A stretch of 64,000 bases of DNA from Micromonospora sp. RP3T (GTDB taxonomy: Bacteria; Actinomycetota; Actinomycetes; Mycobacteriales; Micromonosporaceae): NCBI RefSeq assembly GCF_003027925.1, contig NZ_PYPS01000013.1, forward strand, positions 1-64,000, read 5' to 3'. Under the pieces are notes generated by a model. That model ran no database searches. It was not told the DNA's origin and saw only the letters and a list, made by a program, of their open reading frames with translations. Shown here in pieces: positions 7,795-18,800 of the stretch (position 1 is the first letter of the stretch; every line of letters starts with the position of its first letter). Both the position numbers and the translations under genes were made by a program.

Positions 7795-8490
7795 TCAGGC
7801 GGCGGCGACGGTGCGACCGCAGCTCGGCAGCGGGTGCAGCGTGATGCGGCGGGGCAGTCGCCGGGGCCACTCGTTGCGCGGCCAGGAGCCGTCCACGATC
7901 AGGTGCACGGGGCGTTGGTCGGCGCCGCTGAGCCGCAGGACGAAGTCCCGGGGCAGCGGCGGGTCCACCGACGGCGTGGTGACCATGAACCGCACCCGCC
8001 CCCGGGAGGAGACCGCCGAGACCACGTCGGCGGCGGGCATGGTGCCGCGCAGCCGGACCCGGCCGAGCCAGTAGATCTCCGCAGCGTGCTCCTGGGCCGC
8101 CCGGGTGATCGCCGGGTACTCGCTGCGTACCCACCGCTCGACCGCGCCCACGCAGAGCCCGCAGGCCCGCTCGCGCGGCTCGCGGGGGCCCAGGCCCCAG
8201 GCCCGGAGGTACGCCCCGACGGTGCCGGCGTCCATCGCCAGCGCGAACCGGCGTTCGATGAGCGTGGTCAGGCTCTGCCGCGTCCACAGCTCCTCGTCGA
8301 GGCCGAACTCGTCCGGGTGGACGCCCCGCAGCACGTCGATGAGTTCGAGTTCCTGTTCGCGGCTGAGCGTTCCCGGCTCGCCCTGCCGCAGTCCGCGACG
8401 GACGGCTGCCACCGCTCCGTCACCGCCGATGGTGTGGCGTCGGCACCAGCTGGTCACCGACCGCCCTGCGTCTCTGAGTGCAACCCCCAC
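7795..8490 (-). CDS. IS630-type transposase-derived winged-helix protein, catalytically degenerate
   Basis: The first ~110 residues match the winged helix-turn-helix of IS630-family transposases (ELWTRQSLTTLIERRFALAM, then TVGAYLRAWGLGP). The rest aligns in outline to the DDE domain (VVSAVSSRGRVRFMV, then PVHLIVDGSW), but the first catalytic Asp-Glu region reads EIYWLGRVRLRG, and the C-terminal PPYSPELNPIE block with the catalytic Glu is absent. The 231-aa frame is intact with no frameshift, which suggests a domesticated DNA-binding protein and not a fresh pseudogene. No terminal inverted repeats were found. The alternative is a decayed insertion whose frame has survived by chance. Confidence 0.65.
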   Translation of the reverse strand: MGVALRDAGRSVTSWCRRHTIGGDGAVAAVRRGLRQGEPGTLSREQELELIDVLRGVHPDEFGLDEELWTRQSLTTLIERRFALAMDAGTVGAYLRAWGLGPREPRERACGLCVGAVERWVRSEYPAITRAAQEHAAEIYWLGRVRLRGTMPAADVVSAVSSRGRVRFMVTTPSVDPPLPRDFVLRLSGADQRPVHLIVDGSWPRNEWPRRLPRRITLHPLPSCGRTVAAA

Positions 8491-8590
8491 GTCCTGCGCA
8501 ACGACCCCGAATCACAACTGGTCACGATATGTGGGTAGAAAAAGTCTACGAGCGGCATAACGGACAAAGTTGTTGGGCCGGGACATGTCG

Positions 8591-8622
8591 GAGCCCGCGT
8601 CGCTGGCGCGCGACGCGGGCTC
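8591..8622. terminator. Terminator hairpin after the DUF305 gene
   Basis: Perfect 12-bp stem GAGCCCGCGTCG / CGACGCGGGCTC with an 8-nt loop, just past the 3' end of the minus-strand DUF305 gene. Confidence 0.75.
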
Positions 8623-8644
8623 CGGTGAGCGGAGGGTGGGACCG

Positions 8645-9319
8645 TCAGGGCGTGCCACCCAGGCGCTTGAGCGCCGCGGTGAGGTTGGCCAGGTCGTTCT
8701 GCTGGGTGTTCTTCATGACCTGGGCGACTGCCAGCACGTCGTCGTCGTGCCCCTCGGCGAGGATGCCGTCGATCATGTGGACCCCGCCGATGTGGTGCTG
8801 GATCATCATCCTCAGGAACATCACGTCGAACTCGCGACCGCTCGCCGCCCGCAGCTTCGCCATCTCCTCGGGCGTGGCCATGCCCGGCATCAGGCCGTTC
8901 TTGACCAACCCGGCACCGTCCGGCATCCACGCCATCGGAGCCTGGTCGCCGGTCGGGTCCAGCTTCCAGGACCGCAGCCAGGTCTGCATGGTGCCGATCT
9001 CGCCCTGCTGCCCGGTGGCGATGTCCACCCCGACCTGGCGGACCTCGGCGTCCTGCCCCTGGCGGAACGCCAGCAGACCCATGGCCACCGCCTGGTTGTG
9101 GTGGGCGGTCATGTCCCGGGCGAAACCGGCCTCGGCCGAGTTCTGGCCCGGGCGGGTGAGCGTCGGGGTGAGCAGGCCGCCGGCGTACCCGAGGAGCAGC
9201 CCGACCGCGACGGCGGCGGCCACGGCCAGCAGGCCGTAACGGCGCGCCGCCGGCCGGCCGCCCTCGTCGGCGGCCGGGGCCTCGTCCAGCTCGCTGTCGG
9301 TGGTCACCGGAGCGGTCAT
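8645..9319 (-). CDS. DUF305 domain membrane-anchored protein
   Basis: I chose the ATG at 9319 (MTAPVTTDSEL), which lies 10 bp after the stop of the DUF3105 gene and is preceded by GAGG; the frame itself extends to 9373. The 224-aa product has one N-terminal membrane helix (YGLLAVAAAVAVGLLLGYAGG), then an extracytoplasmic DUF305 domain with paired histidines: DMTAHHNQAV, and MMIQHHIGGVHMID about 90 residues later. DUF305 proteins are ferritin-like four-helix bundles, some linked to copper handling. The His and Met richness (MFLRMMIQHH) is consistent with metal binding. It forms a two-gene operon with DUF3105. Confidence 0.85.
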   Translation of the reverse strand: MTAPVTTDSELDEAPAADEGGRPAARRYGLLAVAAAVAVGLLLGYAGGLLTPTLTRPGQNSAEAGFARDMTAHHNQAVAMGLLAFRQGQDAEVRQVGVDIATGQQGEIGTMQTWLRSWKLDPTGDQAPMAWMPDGAGLVKNGLMPGMATPEEMAKLRAASGREFDVMFLRMMIQHHIGGVHMIDGILAEGHDDDVLAVAQVMKNTQQNDLANLTAALKRLGGTP

Positions 9320-9329
9320 CGCGGCGTCC

Positions 9330-10163
9330 TCACTGGGTGGGCTGCTCGGGCATGTTCTGCTGGAGGTTGTCACGCGGGGTGGTGCCGGTGGCCGTCACGC
9401 CCTGGTCGCAGAGCGCGTTCGGGCCCTCGATCGAGGCGTTCACCCGCAGCGTCTTGATGAACTCGTCGATCCGGCCGTCGTCGGCGTTGTCGACCTTGAG
9501 CTGGAAGCCCCAGGCCTGGAGCGAGATCGGCTTGTCCAGCCCCTCGTACGGGCTGAGCATCAGCTTCTCCTTGCCCTGCACCTTGCTCTTGAGCTTCGCC
9601 ACCTGGTCGGCCGGCAGGTCCGGACGGTAGGTGACCCAGACCGTGCCGTGCTCCAGGCTGTGCACCGCGTGCTCGTTGGCGATCGGGGCGTCGTAGACGT
9701 CGCCCATGCAGTTCTGCCACGCCTGGTTGTGCGGGCCGGCGACCGGCGGGGAGACGTCGTACTTGATCGTGCCGGGCTGGTGGTTTCCGCCCTTGACCAG
9801 GTCCTTGTCCTTCTTGCGGAAGTCGACCACGCCGTCGATCGCGTCGGCCCGCTTCTGCCAGGGCTGAGCGCCCTGGTAGACCGCCCAGGCGCCGATGCCG
9901 ATGATGCCGACGGCCAGCACGCCGACCGCGACGAAGAGGGCGATCGGGCCCCACGAGCGACCCTGGCTCACCTTGACCGGGGTGACCGGCTTGCGGCCCT
10001 TGCCCCCGGCGCCCGCACGTGGGCCCTTGCCGCCGCCGGGCTTGGTCGCGCCGGCCTTGGCGGCGGGCTTCTCGGCAGCCGCGGGCCGGCCGGCGGCCGG
10101 CTTCTTGCCGGTGCTGACCACGGTGGGACGGCGTTCCGGGCCGCCCGGGGTGCTGATGCTCAT
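9330..10163 (-). CDS. DUF3105 domain membrane protein
   Basis: The product is 277 aa. It has a 65-residue Lys/Ala/Pro/Gly-rich cytoplasmic tail, one membrane helix (GPIALFVAVGVLAVGIIGIG) and an extracytoplasmic DUF3105 domain. The domain carries the characteristic HAVHSLEHGTVWVTY and LPADQVAKLKS segments, plus Cys residues in WQNCMGD and NALCDQG. Function is unknown; it is often found next to DUF305 genes in actinobacteria, as here. It is divergent from argS across a 98-bp gap. Confidence 0.85.
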   Translation of the reverse strand: MSISTPGGPERRPTVVSTGKKPAAGRPAAAEKPAAKAGATKPGGGKGPRAGAGGKGRKPVTPVKVSQGRSWGPIALFVAVGVLAVGIIGIGAWAVYQGAQPWQKRADAIDGVVDFRKKDKDLVKGGNHQPGTIKYDVSPPVAGPHNQAWQNCMGDVYDAPIANEHAVHSLEHGTVWVTYRPDLPADQVAKLKSKVQGKEKLMLSPYEGLDKPISLQAWGFQLKVDNADDGRIDEFIKTLRVNASIEGPNALCDQGVTATGTTPRDNLQQNMPEQPTQ

Positions 10164-10261
10164 CGTGCCTCGTCAGGTCGGTCGGTCAGGGGAGCGCGGG
10201 GCCTGTTCACATGCTGGGTCGCCGCCGCGGTGCCCGAGTCTACCCCCGATAACATGGTTCG

Positions 10262-11929
10262 GTGACTCCCGCAGAACTCGCCGAGGTCGTCCTCGCCGCA
10301 GCCCACGCCGTCTTCGACGAGCGGGGCCTGGACCCTGCCGCGTTGCCCGCGCAGACCACCGTCGAGCGACCCCGTAACCCCGATCACGGTGACTACGCCT
10401 CGACGCTGGCGCTGCAGCTCAGCAAGAAGGTCGGTGTGCCGCCGCGGGAGCTGGCCGCCGCGCTGGCCGAGCAGCTCGGCAACGCGCCGGGGGTCAAGTC
10501 GGTGGAGATCGCCGGCCCCGGCTTCCTGAACATCCGGCTCGACGCGGCCGCCGCCGGCCAGCTCGCCAAGGTCATCGTCGAGGCCGGCCCGGCGTACGGG
10601 AGCAGCGACACCCTGGCCGGGCAGCGGATCAACCTGGAGTTCGTCTCGGCGAACCCGACCGGCCCGGTGCACATCGGCGGGGTCCGCTGGGCGGCGGTCG
10701 GCGACGCGCTCAGCCGCCTGCTGCGCGCCACCGGCGCGGACGTGGGCACGGAGTACTACTTCAACGACGCTGGCTCGCAGATCGACCGGTTCGCCCGGTC
10801 GCTGCTGGCCGCCGCGAAGGGCGAGCCGGCGCCGGAGGACGGCTACGGCGGGGCGTACATCGCCGAGATCGCGGCCGAGGTGATCCGGCGCCGGCCCGAC
10901 GTGCTCGACCTCGACGACGCCGCCGCCCAGGAGGTGTTCCGGGTCGAGGGCGTCCAGCTCATGTTCGCCGAGATCAAGTCCTCGCTGCGCGACTTCGGGG
11001 TGGAGTTCGACACCTACTTCAACGAGAAGGACCTGCACGACCGGGGCGAGCTGGAGGCGGCGCTGACCCGGCTGCGCGAGCAGGGGCACGTCTTCGAGTC
11101 CGAGGGCGCGACCTGGCTGCGCACCACCGACTTCGGCGACGACAAGGACCGGGTGCTGCGCAAGTCCAACGGCGAGTGGACCTACTTCGCCGCCGACTGC
11201 GCCTACTACCTCGACAAGCGGGAGCGCGGCTTCGAGCGGGTCGTGATCATGCTGGGCGCCGACCACCACGGCTACATCGGCCGGATGAAGGCGATGGCCG
11301 CCTGCTTCGGCGACGACCCGGCGCGCAACCTGGAGATCCTCATCGGCCAGCTCGTCAACCTGGTCCGCGACGGCGCCCCGGTGCGGATGAGCAAGCGGGC
11401 CGGCACCGTGGTCACCCTGGAGGACCTGGTCGACGCGATCGGCGTGGACGCGTCCCGCTACGCGCTGGCCCGCTACTCGGCCGACTCACCGATCGACATC
11501 GACGTGGAGCTGTGGACCCGGGCCAAGAACGACAACCCGGTCTACTACGTGCAATATGTCGCCGCCCGCACGGCCGGGGTGGCCCGCAACGCCGCCGAGA
11601 TCGGGCTGACCCGGGGCGACGCTGCCGCGTTCCGCCCCGAGCTGCTCGGCCACGAGAAGGAGAACGAGCTGCTCAAGGCGCTCGCCGAGTTCCCCGCCGT
11701 GGTGGCCACCGCCGCCGAGCTGCGCGAGCCGCACCGGATCGCCCGCTACCTGGAGGAGAGCGTCGCGCAGGCGTACCACCGGTTCTACGACAACTGCCGG
11801 ATCGCGCCGCAGGGCGACGAGGAGATCACCGACACCCACCGGGCCCGGCTCTGGCTCAACGACGCCACCCGGGTGGTCATCGCCAACGGCCTGCGCCTGC
11901 TCGGCGTCTCCGCGCCGGAAAGGATGTGA
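10262..11929 (+). CDS. argS: Arginyl-tRNA synthetase
   Basis: This 555-aa class I synthetase starts at GTG 10262. It shows the N-terminal Arg-tRNA recognition domain ([19 protein letters not shown]), the HIGH-type signature [12 protein letters not shown] near residues 124-140, the KMSKS-type loop VRMSKRAGT near 377, and the C-terminal DALR anticodon-binding domain. It charges tRNA-Arg in the cytosol. The lysA GTG follows after 6 bp, so argS heads an argS-lysA-hom transcription unit. A mycobacterial-type order (argS-lysA-hom-thrC) supports the call. Confidence 0.97.
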   Translation: MTPAELAEVVLAAAHAVFDERGLDPAALPAQTTVERPRNPDHGDYASTLALQLSKKVGVPPRELAAALAEQLGNAPGVKSVEIAGPGFLNIRLDAAAAGQLAKVIVEAGPAYGSSDTLAGQRINLEFVSANPTGPVHIGGVRWAAVGDALSRLLRATGADVGTEYYFNDAGSQIDRFARSLLAAAKGEPAPEDGYGGAYIAEIAAEVIRRRPDVLDLDDAAAQEVFRVEGVQLMFAEIKSSLRDFGVEFDTYFNEKDLHDRGELEAALTRLREQGHVFESEGATWLRTTDFGDDKDRVLRKSNGEWTYFAADCAYYLDKRERGFERVVIMLGADHHGYIGRMKAMAACFGDDPARNLEILIGQLVNLVRDGAPVRMSKRAGTVVTLEDLVDAIGVDASRYALARYSADSPIDIDVELWTRAKNDNPVYYVQYVAARTAGVARNAAEIGLTRGDAAAFRPELLGHEKENELLKALAEFPAVVATAAELREPHRIARYLEESVAQAYHRFYDNCRIAPQGDEEITDTHRARLWLNDATRVVIANGLRLLGVSAPERM

Positions 11930-11935
11930 TCCCCG

Positions 11936-13321
11936 GTGCGCGCGCATGAGGCCGGCGCCCTGCACGGCGACATCGGCAACCGGGGGCCCGCCTGGCTGCG
12001 TACCCCGGTCGACGTCAACGCCCTGGTGCCGCAGCTCTGGCCGCGCCACGTGGCGCGCGGCCCGGCCGGCGCGCTGACCGTCGCCGGCCTGGACGTCCGC
12101 GACCTGGCCGCCGAGTTCGGCACCGCGGCGTACGTGCTGGACGAGGACGACCTGCGCGGACGCTGCCGCGAGTTCCGGGCCGCCTTTCCAGACGCGGACG
12201 TCTACTACGCCGGCAAGGCGTTCCTCTGCCGCGCGGTGGTCCGCATGATCGCCGAGGAGGGCCTGTTCCTCGACGTCTGCACCGGCGGTGAGCTGGCCAC
12301 CGCGCTCTCGGCCGGGATGCCGCCGGAACGGATCGGCTTCCACGGCAACAACAAGTCGGTGGCCGAGCTGACCCGGGCGGTGGACACCGGCGTGGGTCGG
12401 ATCATCGTCGACTCGTTCACCGAGATCGACCGGCTCACCGCACTGGCCCGCGAGCGCGGGGTCCGCCCCCGGGTGCTGCTGCGGGTCACCGTCGGCGTGG
12501 AGGCGCACACCCACGAGTTCATCGCCACCGCGCACGAGGACCAGAAGTTCGGCTTCTCCCTCGCCGGCGGCGCCGCCGCGACGGCCGCCTTCCGGATCCT
12601 CGACGAGGACGTGCTGGAGCTGCGTGGGCTGCACTCGCACATCGGCTCGCAGATCTTCGACGCCAGCGGCTTCGAGGTCTCCGCCCGCCGGGTGCTCGCC
12701 CTGCAGGCGCAGATCCGCGACGCCCGCGGCGTGGAGCTGCCCGAGCTGGACCTGGGCGGCGGCTTCGGCATCGCGTACACCACGCAGGACGACCCGGCGT
12801 CCCCGCACGAGCTGGCCAAGCGGCTCCGCAAGATCGTCGACGGCGAGTGCGCGGCGGAGAACCTCGCCGTGCCGCACCTCTCGGTCGAGCCGGGCCGGGC
12901 CATCGTCGGCCCGGCCGTGTTCACGCTCTACGAGGTGGGCACGGTGAAGGACGTGGACGGTCTGCGGACGTACGTCAGCGTGGACGGGGGGATGAGCGAC
13001 AACATCCGCACCGCGCTCTACGACGCGTCGTACTCGGCGACGCTGGCGAACCGCGCGTCTTCCACGGTGCCGATGCTCGCCCGCGTGGTGGGAAAGCACT
13101 GTGAGTCCGGGGACATCGTGGTGAAGGATGAATTCCTGCCCGCCGACGTGCAGCCCGGAGATCTTGTCGCGGTGCCCGGCACGGGGGCCTACTGCCGGAG
13201 CATGGCCAGCAACTACAACCATGTGCCGAGGCCCCCGGTCGTCGCCGTGCGTGACGGTCACGCCCGGGTGATCGTTCGGCGGGAGACCGAAGACGACCTG
13301 CTCGCATTGGATGTGGGATGA
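11936..13321 (+). CDS. lysA: Diaminopimelate decarboxylase
   Basis: This PLP enzyme of the alanine-racemase/ornithine-decarboxylase fold makes lysine from meso-diaminopimelate. The PLP lysine is in VYYAGKAFL, the HIGSQIF segment and glycine loop DLGGGFGI bind the phosphate, and CESGDIV carries the active-site Cys of the second subunit. The GTG start lies 6 bp past argS; AAAGGA is about 13 bp upstream, inside argS. The last 4 bp overlap hom (ATGA), showing translational coupling. The 461-aa length is normal. Confidence 0.97.
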   Translation: MRAHEAGALHGDIGNRGPAWLRTPVDVNALVPQLWPRHVARGPAGALTVAGLDVRDLAAEFGTAAYVLDEDDLRGRCREFRAAFPDADVYYAGKAFLCRAVVRMIAEEGLFLDVCTGGELATALSAGMPPERIGFHGNNKSVAELTRAVDTGVGRIIVDSFTEIDRLTALARERGVRPRVLLRVTVGVEAHTHEFIATAHEDQKFGFSLAGGAAATAAFRILDEDVLELRGLHSHIGSQIFDASGFEVSARRVLALQAQIRDARGVELPELDLGGGFGIAYTTQDDPASPHELAKRLRKIVDGECAAENLAVPHLSVEPGRAIVGPAVFTLYEVGTVKDVDGLRTYVSVDGGMSDNIRTALYDASYSATLANRASSTVPMLARVVGKHCESGDIVVKDEFLPADVQPGDLVAVPGTGAYCRSMASNYNHVPRPPVVAVRDGHARVIVRRETEDDLLALDVG

Positions 13322-14622
13322 CCTCACCGGTTCGCTTGGCGTTGCTCGGCTGCGGCACGGTCGGCAGCGACGTGGTACGCCTGCTGCACGCGCAGTCGGC
13401 CGACCTCGCCGCCCGGATCGGCGCTCCGCTGGAGATCGCCGGCATCGCCGTCCGCCGGCTCGGCCGCGACCGCGGCGACCTGCCGGTCGACCCGGCGTTG
13501 TTCACCACCGACGCGCTCGGGTTGATCAAGCGCGACGACGTGGACGTGGTGATCGAGGTCGTCGGCGGCATCGAGCCGGCCCGGGGCTGGCTGGTCGAGG
13601 CGCTGCGTGCCGGCAAGAGCGTGGTCACCGCCAACAAGGCGCTGCTCGCCGAGGACGGCGCCACGCTGCACGACGCGGCGGCCGAGGGCGGCGCCGACCT
13701 CTACTACGAGGCCAGCGTCGCCGGGGCCATCCCGCTGCTGCGCCCGCTGCGCGAGTCGCTGCACGGCGACCGGATCACCCGGGTCACCGGCATCGTGAAC
13801 GGCACCACCAACTTCATCCTCTCCGCCATGGACGCCACCGGCGCCGGGTTCGCCGAGGCGCTGGAGGAGGCCACCGAGCTGGGGTACGCGGAGGCCGACC
13901 CGACGGCCGACGTGGAGGGCTTCGACGCCGCCGCCAAGGCCGCCATCCTCGCCTCGCTGGCGTTCCACACCCGGGTCACCGCCGCCGACGTGCACCGCGA
14001 GGGCATCACCGAGGTGACCGCCGCGGACGTGGCCAGCGCCAAGGCCATGGGCTGCACCATCAAGCTGCTCTGCATCGCGGCCCGGGGCGCCGACCCGGCC
14101 GGCCACGAGACCGTCAACGTCCGGGTGCACCCGGCGATGATCCCGCTGAGCCATCCGCTCGCCGGCGTCGGCGACGCGTTCAACGCGGTCTTCGTCGAGG
14201 CGGACGCCGCCGGGCAGCTCATGTTCTACGGCCGGGGCGCGGGCGGGGCGCCGACCGCCAGCGCGGTGCTCGGCGACGTGGTGGCGGTGGCCCGCAACCG
14301 CCTCGCCGGCGTGCACGCGGCCAGCGAGTCGGCGTACGCGGACCTGCCGGTGCGGCCGATGGGTGAGGCGCTCACCCGCTACCACATCAGCCTCGACGTG
14401 GCCGACCGGCCGGGCGTGCTGGCGTCGGTGGCCGGGGTGTTCGCCCGGCACGAGGTCTCCATCGCCACCGTCCGGCAGGGCCCCGCCGGCGGGGACGCCG
14501 AGCTGGTCATCGTCACCCACGTCGCACCGGACGCCGCGCTCGCGGCCACCGTGCGCGAGCTGCGCGGGCTGGACACCGTCCGGTCGGTCACCAGCGTGCT
14601 GCGGGTCGAGGGCGGTGCGTGA
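13318..14622 (+). CDS. hom: Homoserine dehydrogenase
   Basis: The 434-aa protein has an N-terminal NAD(P) fold (LALLGCGTVGSDVV), the catalytic homoserine dehydrogenase domain (VTANKALLAEDG, then VNGTTNFILSAM and ADPTADVEGFDAAAK, which carries the catalytic Asp/Lys region) and a C-terminal ACT domain at about 350-430 (ISLDVADRPGVLASVAGVF), the usual site of threonine feedback inhibition. It reduces aspartate semialdehyde to homoserine, at the branch to threonine and methionine. Its ATG overlaps the lysA stop. Confidence 0.97.
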   Translation: MTSPVRLALLGCGTVGSDVVRLLHAQSADLAARIGAPLEIAGIAVRRLGRDRGDLPVDPALFTTDALGLIKRDDVDVVIEVVGGIEPARGWLVEALRAGKSVVTANKALLAEDGATLHDAAAEGGADLYYEASVAGAIPLLRPLRESLHGDRITRVTGIVNGTTNFILSAMDATGAGFAEALEEATELGYAEADPTADVEGFDAAAKAAILASLAFHTRVTAADVHREGITEVTAADVASAKAMGCTIKLLCIAARGADPAGHETVNVRVHPAMIPLSHPLAGVGDAFNAVFVEADAAGQLMFYGRGAGGAPTASAVLGDVVAVARNRLAGVHAASESAYADLPVRPMGEALTRYHISLDVADRPGVLASVAGVFARHEVSIATVRQGPAGGDAELVIVTHVAPDAALAATVRELRGLDTVRSVTSVLRVEGGA

Positions 14623-14734
14623 CCCCGGCGTCCCGCCTGATGGTTAGCTCGGAGTGTGCCGGTGACCGGTCGGGCAGGCTGGTCCACGCTTGAGACGGGC
14701 CCCGGACCGGGGCGCAAGAGGCGAGGAGCGCGAC

Positions 14735-15784
14735 ATGTGGCGAGGGCTGATCGAGGCGTACCGGAACCGGCTGCCGATCACCGACGCCACTCCGGTCGTC
14801 ACGCTGCACGAGGGGAACACGCCGCTGCTGCCGGCCCCGGTGCTCTCCGCCCGGGTCGGCGCGGACGTGTGGCTCAAGGTCGAGGGCGCGAACCCGACCG
14901 GCTCGTTCAAGGACCGGGGGATGACGCTCGCGGTCTCCAAGGCGGTCGAGGACGGCGACAAGGCGATCATCTGCGCCTCCACCGGCAACACCAGCGCGTC
15001 GGCCGCCGCGTACGCGGCCCGCGCCGGGATCACCTGCGCCGTGCTGGTGCCGCAGGGCAAGATCGCGCTGGGCAAGCTGGCCCAGGCGCTGGTGCACGGC
15101 GCGAAGCTGCTCCAGGTGCAGGGCAACTTCGACGACTGCCTGGCGCTGGCCGGCAAGCTCGCCCAGGACTACCCGGTCGCGCTTGTCAACTCCGTGAACG
15201 TGTACCGGCTGCACGGCCAGAAGACGGCCGCCTTCGAGATCGTCGAGGCGCTCGGTGACGCGCCGGACATCCACTGCCTGCCGGTCGGCAACGCCGGCAA
15301 CATCACCGCCTACTGGATGGGCTACTCCGAGGACCTGCACGACGGCAACGCCACGAAGGCCCCCCGGATGTTCGGCTTCCAGGCGGCCGGCGCGGCCCCG
15401 ATCGTCACCGGCCAGGTGGTGCCCGAGCCGTCGACCATCGCCACCGCCATCCGGATCGGCAACCCGGCGAGCTGGACGAAGGCGGTCGACGCGCGGGACG
15501 CCTCCGGTGGGCTGATCTCCTCGGTCACCGACCGGGAGATCCTCTCGGCGTACCGCCTGCTGGCCCGCGAGGTGGGCGTCTTCGTCGAGCTGGGCAGCGC
15601 GGCCAGCGTGGCCGGCCTGCTCCAGCAGGCCGCCGCCGGCCAGGTGCCGGCCGGGTCGCGGGTGGTGTGCACGGTCACCGGCCACGGCCTGAAGGACCCG
15701 GAGTGGGCCATCTCGACCGCCCCGGCGCCGGTGACCATCGCCAACGACGCCCTCGCCGCCGCCCGCTCCCTCGACCTGGCCTGA
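14735..15784 (+). CDS. thrC: Threonine synthase
   Basis: ATG 14735 follows GAGGAG by 7 bp and gives 349 aa ([13 protein letters not shown]). The frame reaches back to 14690, but nothing supports an earlier start. The PLP lysine is in [11 protein letters not shown], the phosphate-binding loop is [11 protein letters not shown], and [15 protein letters not shown] contacts the cofactor. It converts O-phosphohomoserine to threonine. It follows hom by 112 bp; its substrate-making partner thrB is displaced 5.6 kb downstream, beyond three unrelated genes. Confidence 0.96.
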   Translation: MWRGLIEAYRNRLPITDATPVVTLHEGNTPLLPAPVLSARVGADVWLKVEGANPTGSFKDRGMTLAVSKAVEDGDKAIICASTGNTSASAAAYAARAGITCAVLVPQGKIALGKLAQALVHGAKLLQVQGNFDDCLALAGKLAQDYPVALVNSVNVYRLHGQKTAAFEIVEALGDAPDIHCLPVGNAGNITAYWMGYSEDLHDGNATKAPRMFGFQAAGAAPIVTGQVVPEPSTIATAIRIGNPASWTKAVDARDASGGLISSVTDREILSAYRLLAREVGVFVELGSAASVAGLLQQAAAGQVPAGSRVVCTVTGHGLKDPEWAISTAPAPVTIANDALAAARSLDLA

Positions 15785-15872
15785 ACCCACCCGCCCCGCA
15801 GATGGGGAGCGGGACCGGGTGCGGCAGACTCAAGGCACCCCGCAGACCCCTTCCCAGGAGTGACCAACGCCC

Positions 15873-18800
15873 ATGTCGTTGCTCGCCAGATTCAGTCTTG
15901 CCAACCGGGGCCTGATCGCCCTGATCGCGTTGGTGACCGCGGCGTTCGGCGCGTTCGCCGTGCCGTCGCTGAAGCAGCAGCTGTTGCCCTCGCTGGAATT
16001 CCCCGCGGCGTTCATCGTGGCGCCCTACCCGGGCGCCGCCCCCGAGATCGTCGAGTCCCAGGTCGCCGAGCCGATCGAGAACAGCCTCCAGGGCATCCCG
16101 GGGCTGGAGAAGGTCACCTCCACCTCGCGCGAGGGCGCGGCCACCGTCCAGGTGCAGTACGAGTTCGGCACCGACCTGGACGACGTGGTCAACAAGATGG
16201 AGACCGCGATCAACCGGGCGCGGCTCCCGGAGGGCGTCGACCCGCAGGTGATCGCCGGCAGCACCGACGACCTGCCCGCGGTGGTGGTCGCCGCGACCGG
16301 CGACGGCGACGAGCGGGCGCTGGCCGAGAAGCTGCGCGCCACCGTGGTGCCGGAGCTGGAAGGGCTGGACGGCGTCCGTTCGGTGGACGTCACCGGCGCC
16401 CGCGACCAGGTGGTGGCGATCACGCCCGACCCGGCGAAGCTGGCCGCGGCCCGGGTGGCCCCGACCGCCATCGCGTCGGCGCTGAAGTCGAACGGCGTGG
16501 CGGTGCCGGCCGGCGCGCTTGCCGACGGCGACCGGTCGCTGCCGGTGCAGGTCGGCACGCCGATCCGTACGGTGGACGACCTGCGGGGCATCGTGCTCAC
16601 CACCGCACCGGCCGCGCCGGTGCGCCTCGGTGACGTGGCGAGGGTGGAGCAGCAGCTCGCCCCGGCGACGTCGTTCACCCGCACCAACGGCAAGCCGAGC
16701 CTGGGCATCGCGGTGACCGCCAGCCCGGACGGCAACGCGGTCGGCATCTCGCACGACATCCGCGACCGGCTGGCCGAGTTGCAGACCGCCTCCGGCGCGG
16801 AGCTGACAGTGGTCTTCGACCAGGCCCCGTTCGTCGAGCGGTCCATCGAGAGTCTCACCACCGAGGGCCTGCTCGGCCTGCTGATGGCCGTGGTGGTGAT
16901 CCTGGTCTTCCTGCTCTCCGTCCGGTCCACCGTGGTCACCGCGGTCTCCATCCCGCTGTCGGTGCTGGTCGCGCTGCTCGTGCTCTGGGCCGGTGACTAC
17001 TCGCTGAACCTGCTCACGCTGGGCGCGTTGACCATCGCGGTCGGCCGGGTGGTGGACGACTCCATCGTGGTGCTGGAGAACATCAAACGGCACCTGGAGT
17101 ACGGCGAGGAGAAACGCGCCGCGATCCTGGCCGCGGTCCGCGAGGTGGCCGGCGCGGTCACCGCCTCCACGCTGACCACGGTCGCCGTCTTCGCGCCGAT
17201 CGCCCTGGTCGGTGGCTTCGTCGGGCAGCTCTTCGCGCCGTTCGCGATCACCGTGACGGTGGCCCTGCTCGCCTCGCTGCTGGTGTCGCTGACCGTGATC
17301 CCGGTGCTGGCGTACTGGTTCCTCCGGCCGCGTCGCGGCGCGGACGACGAGGCCGCCCGTCGCGCCGCCGAGGAGAAGGAGCTGCGCAGCCCGCTCCAGC
17401 GGGCGTACCTGCCGGTGATCGGCTTCGCCACCCGGTCGAGGAAGAGCCGGTGGGCCACCGTGGCGCTCGGCCTGCTGGTGCTGCTGGGCACGTTCGGCCT
17501 GGCGCAGAAACTGGAGACCAACTTCCTGGACGACTCCGGCCAGGACACCCTGGCCATCCGGCAGGAGATGCCGGCCGGCACCGGGCTCACCGGCACCGAC
17601 CGGGCCGCCGCCCGGGTCGAGGAGGTGCTGAAGCGTACGCCGGGCGTGGAGACCTACCAGGTCAGCGCCGGTGGCGGGGACAACCCGTGGGCCGGGGGCG
17701 GCGGCAGTGACAGCGCCTCCTGGTCGCTGGCGCTCTCCGGCGACACCGACGCCAAGGCGGTGCGGGAGACGCTGCGCAAGGAGTTCGACGCGCTCGGCCC
17801 GGAGGTCGGCGAGCTGACCTTCGGCGGCGGGCAGGACGCCTCGGCCAACCAGGTCGAGGTGGTGGTGCAGGCCGCCGACCAGGAGACGCTGACCCGGGCG
17901 GCGGAGGAGGTCCGGGCCGCGATGGCCCGCACCTCCGGCGTCGAGGACGTCACCAGCGGCCTGGCCACCCGGGTGCCCCGGGTCGAGGTGACGGTGGACC
18001 GGGTCGCCGCGGCCCGCGCGGGTCTCACCGAGGCGGCCGTCGGGCAGCTCGTCGCGCAGACGTACCGGGGGGCGCCGCTGGGCCAGGTCACGCTGGACGG
18101 CACGGCACAGGACGTGGTGCTGAGCAGCGGGGCGAAGCCGCCGCTGAGCGTGGCGGAGCTGCGGGCGCTGCGGGTGGGCCCGGTGCCGTTGGACGCGATC
18201 GCCGACGTCAACCAGGTCGACGGGCCGCAGCAGGTGACCCGGATCGACGGCGAGCGCAGCGTCTCGGTGACCGGCACGGCCACCGGCTCGAACCTCGGCG
18301 CCACCACGGCCGAGCTCCAGAAGAAGCTGGACGCGCTGGACGTACCGGGTGCCACGTACGTCATCGGCGGGGTGAGCGCCGACCAGGCGGACGCGTTCGC
18401 GGACCTCGGCCTGGCGGTGCTGGCCGCCATCGCGATCGTCTTCCTGATCATGGTGGCCACGTTCCGCAGCCTGACCCAGGCGCTGATCCTGCTGATCTCG
18501 GTGCCGTTCGCGGCGACCGGCGCGATCGCGCTGTTGCTGGCCACCGGGACGCCGCTGGGCGTGCCGGCGCTGATCGGCGTGCTCATGCTGGTCGGCATCG
18601 TGGTGACCAACGCGATCGTGCTGCTCGACCTGATCAACCAGTACCGGGCACAGGGCATGGGCGTCACCGAGGCGGTGGTCGAAGGCGGCCGGCGCCGACT
18701 GCGACCGATTCTGATGACCGCGGTCGCCACCGTGTTCGCGCTGCTGCCGATGGCGTTCGGGCTGACCGGTGAGGGCGGGTTCATCTCGAAGCCGCTGGCG

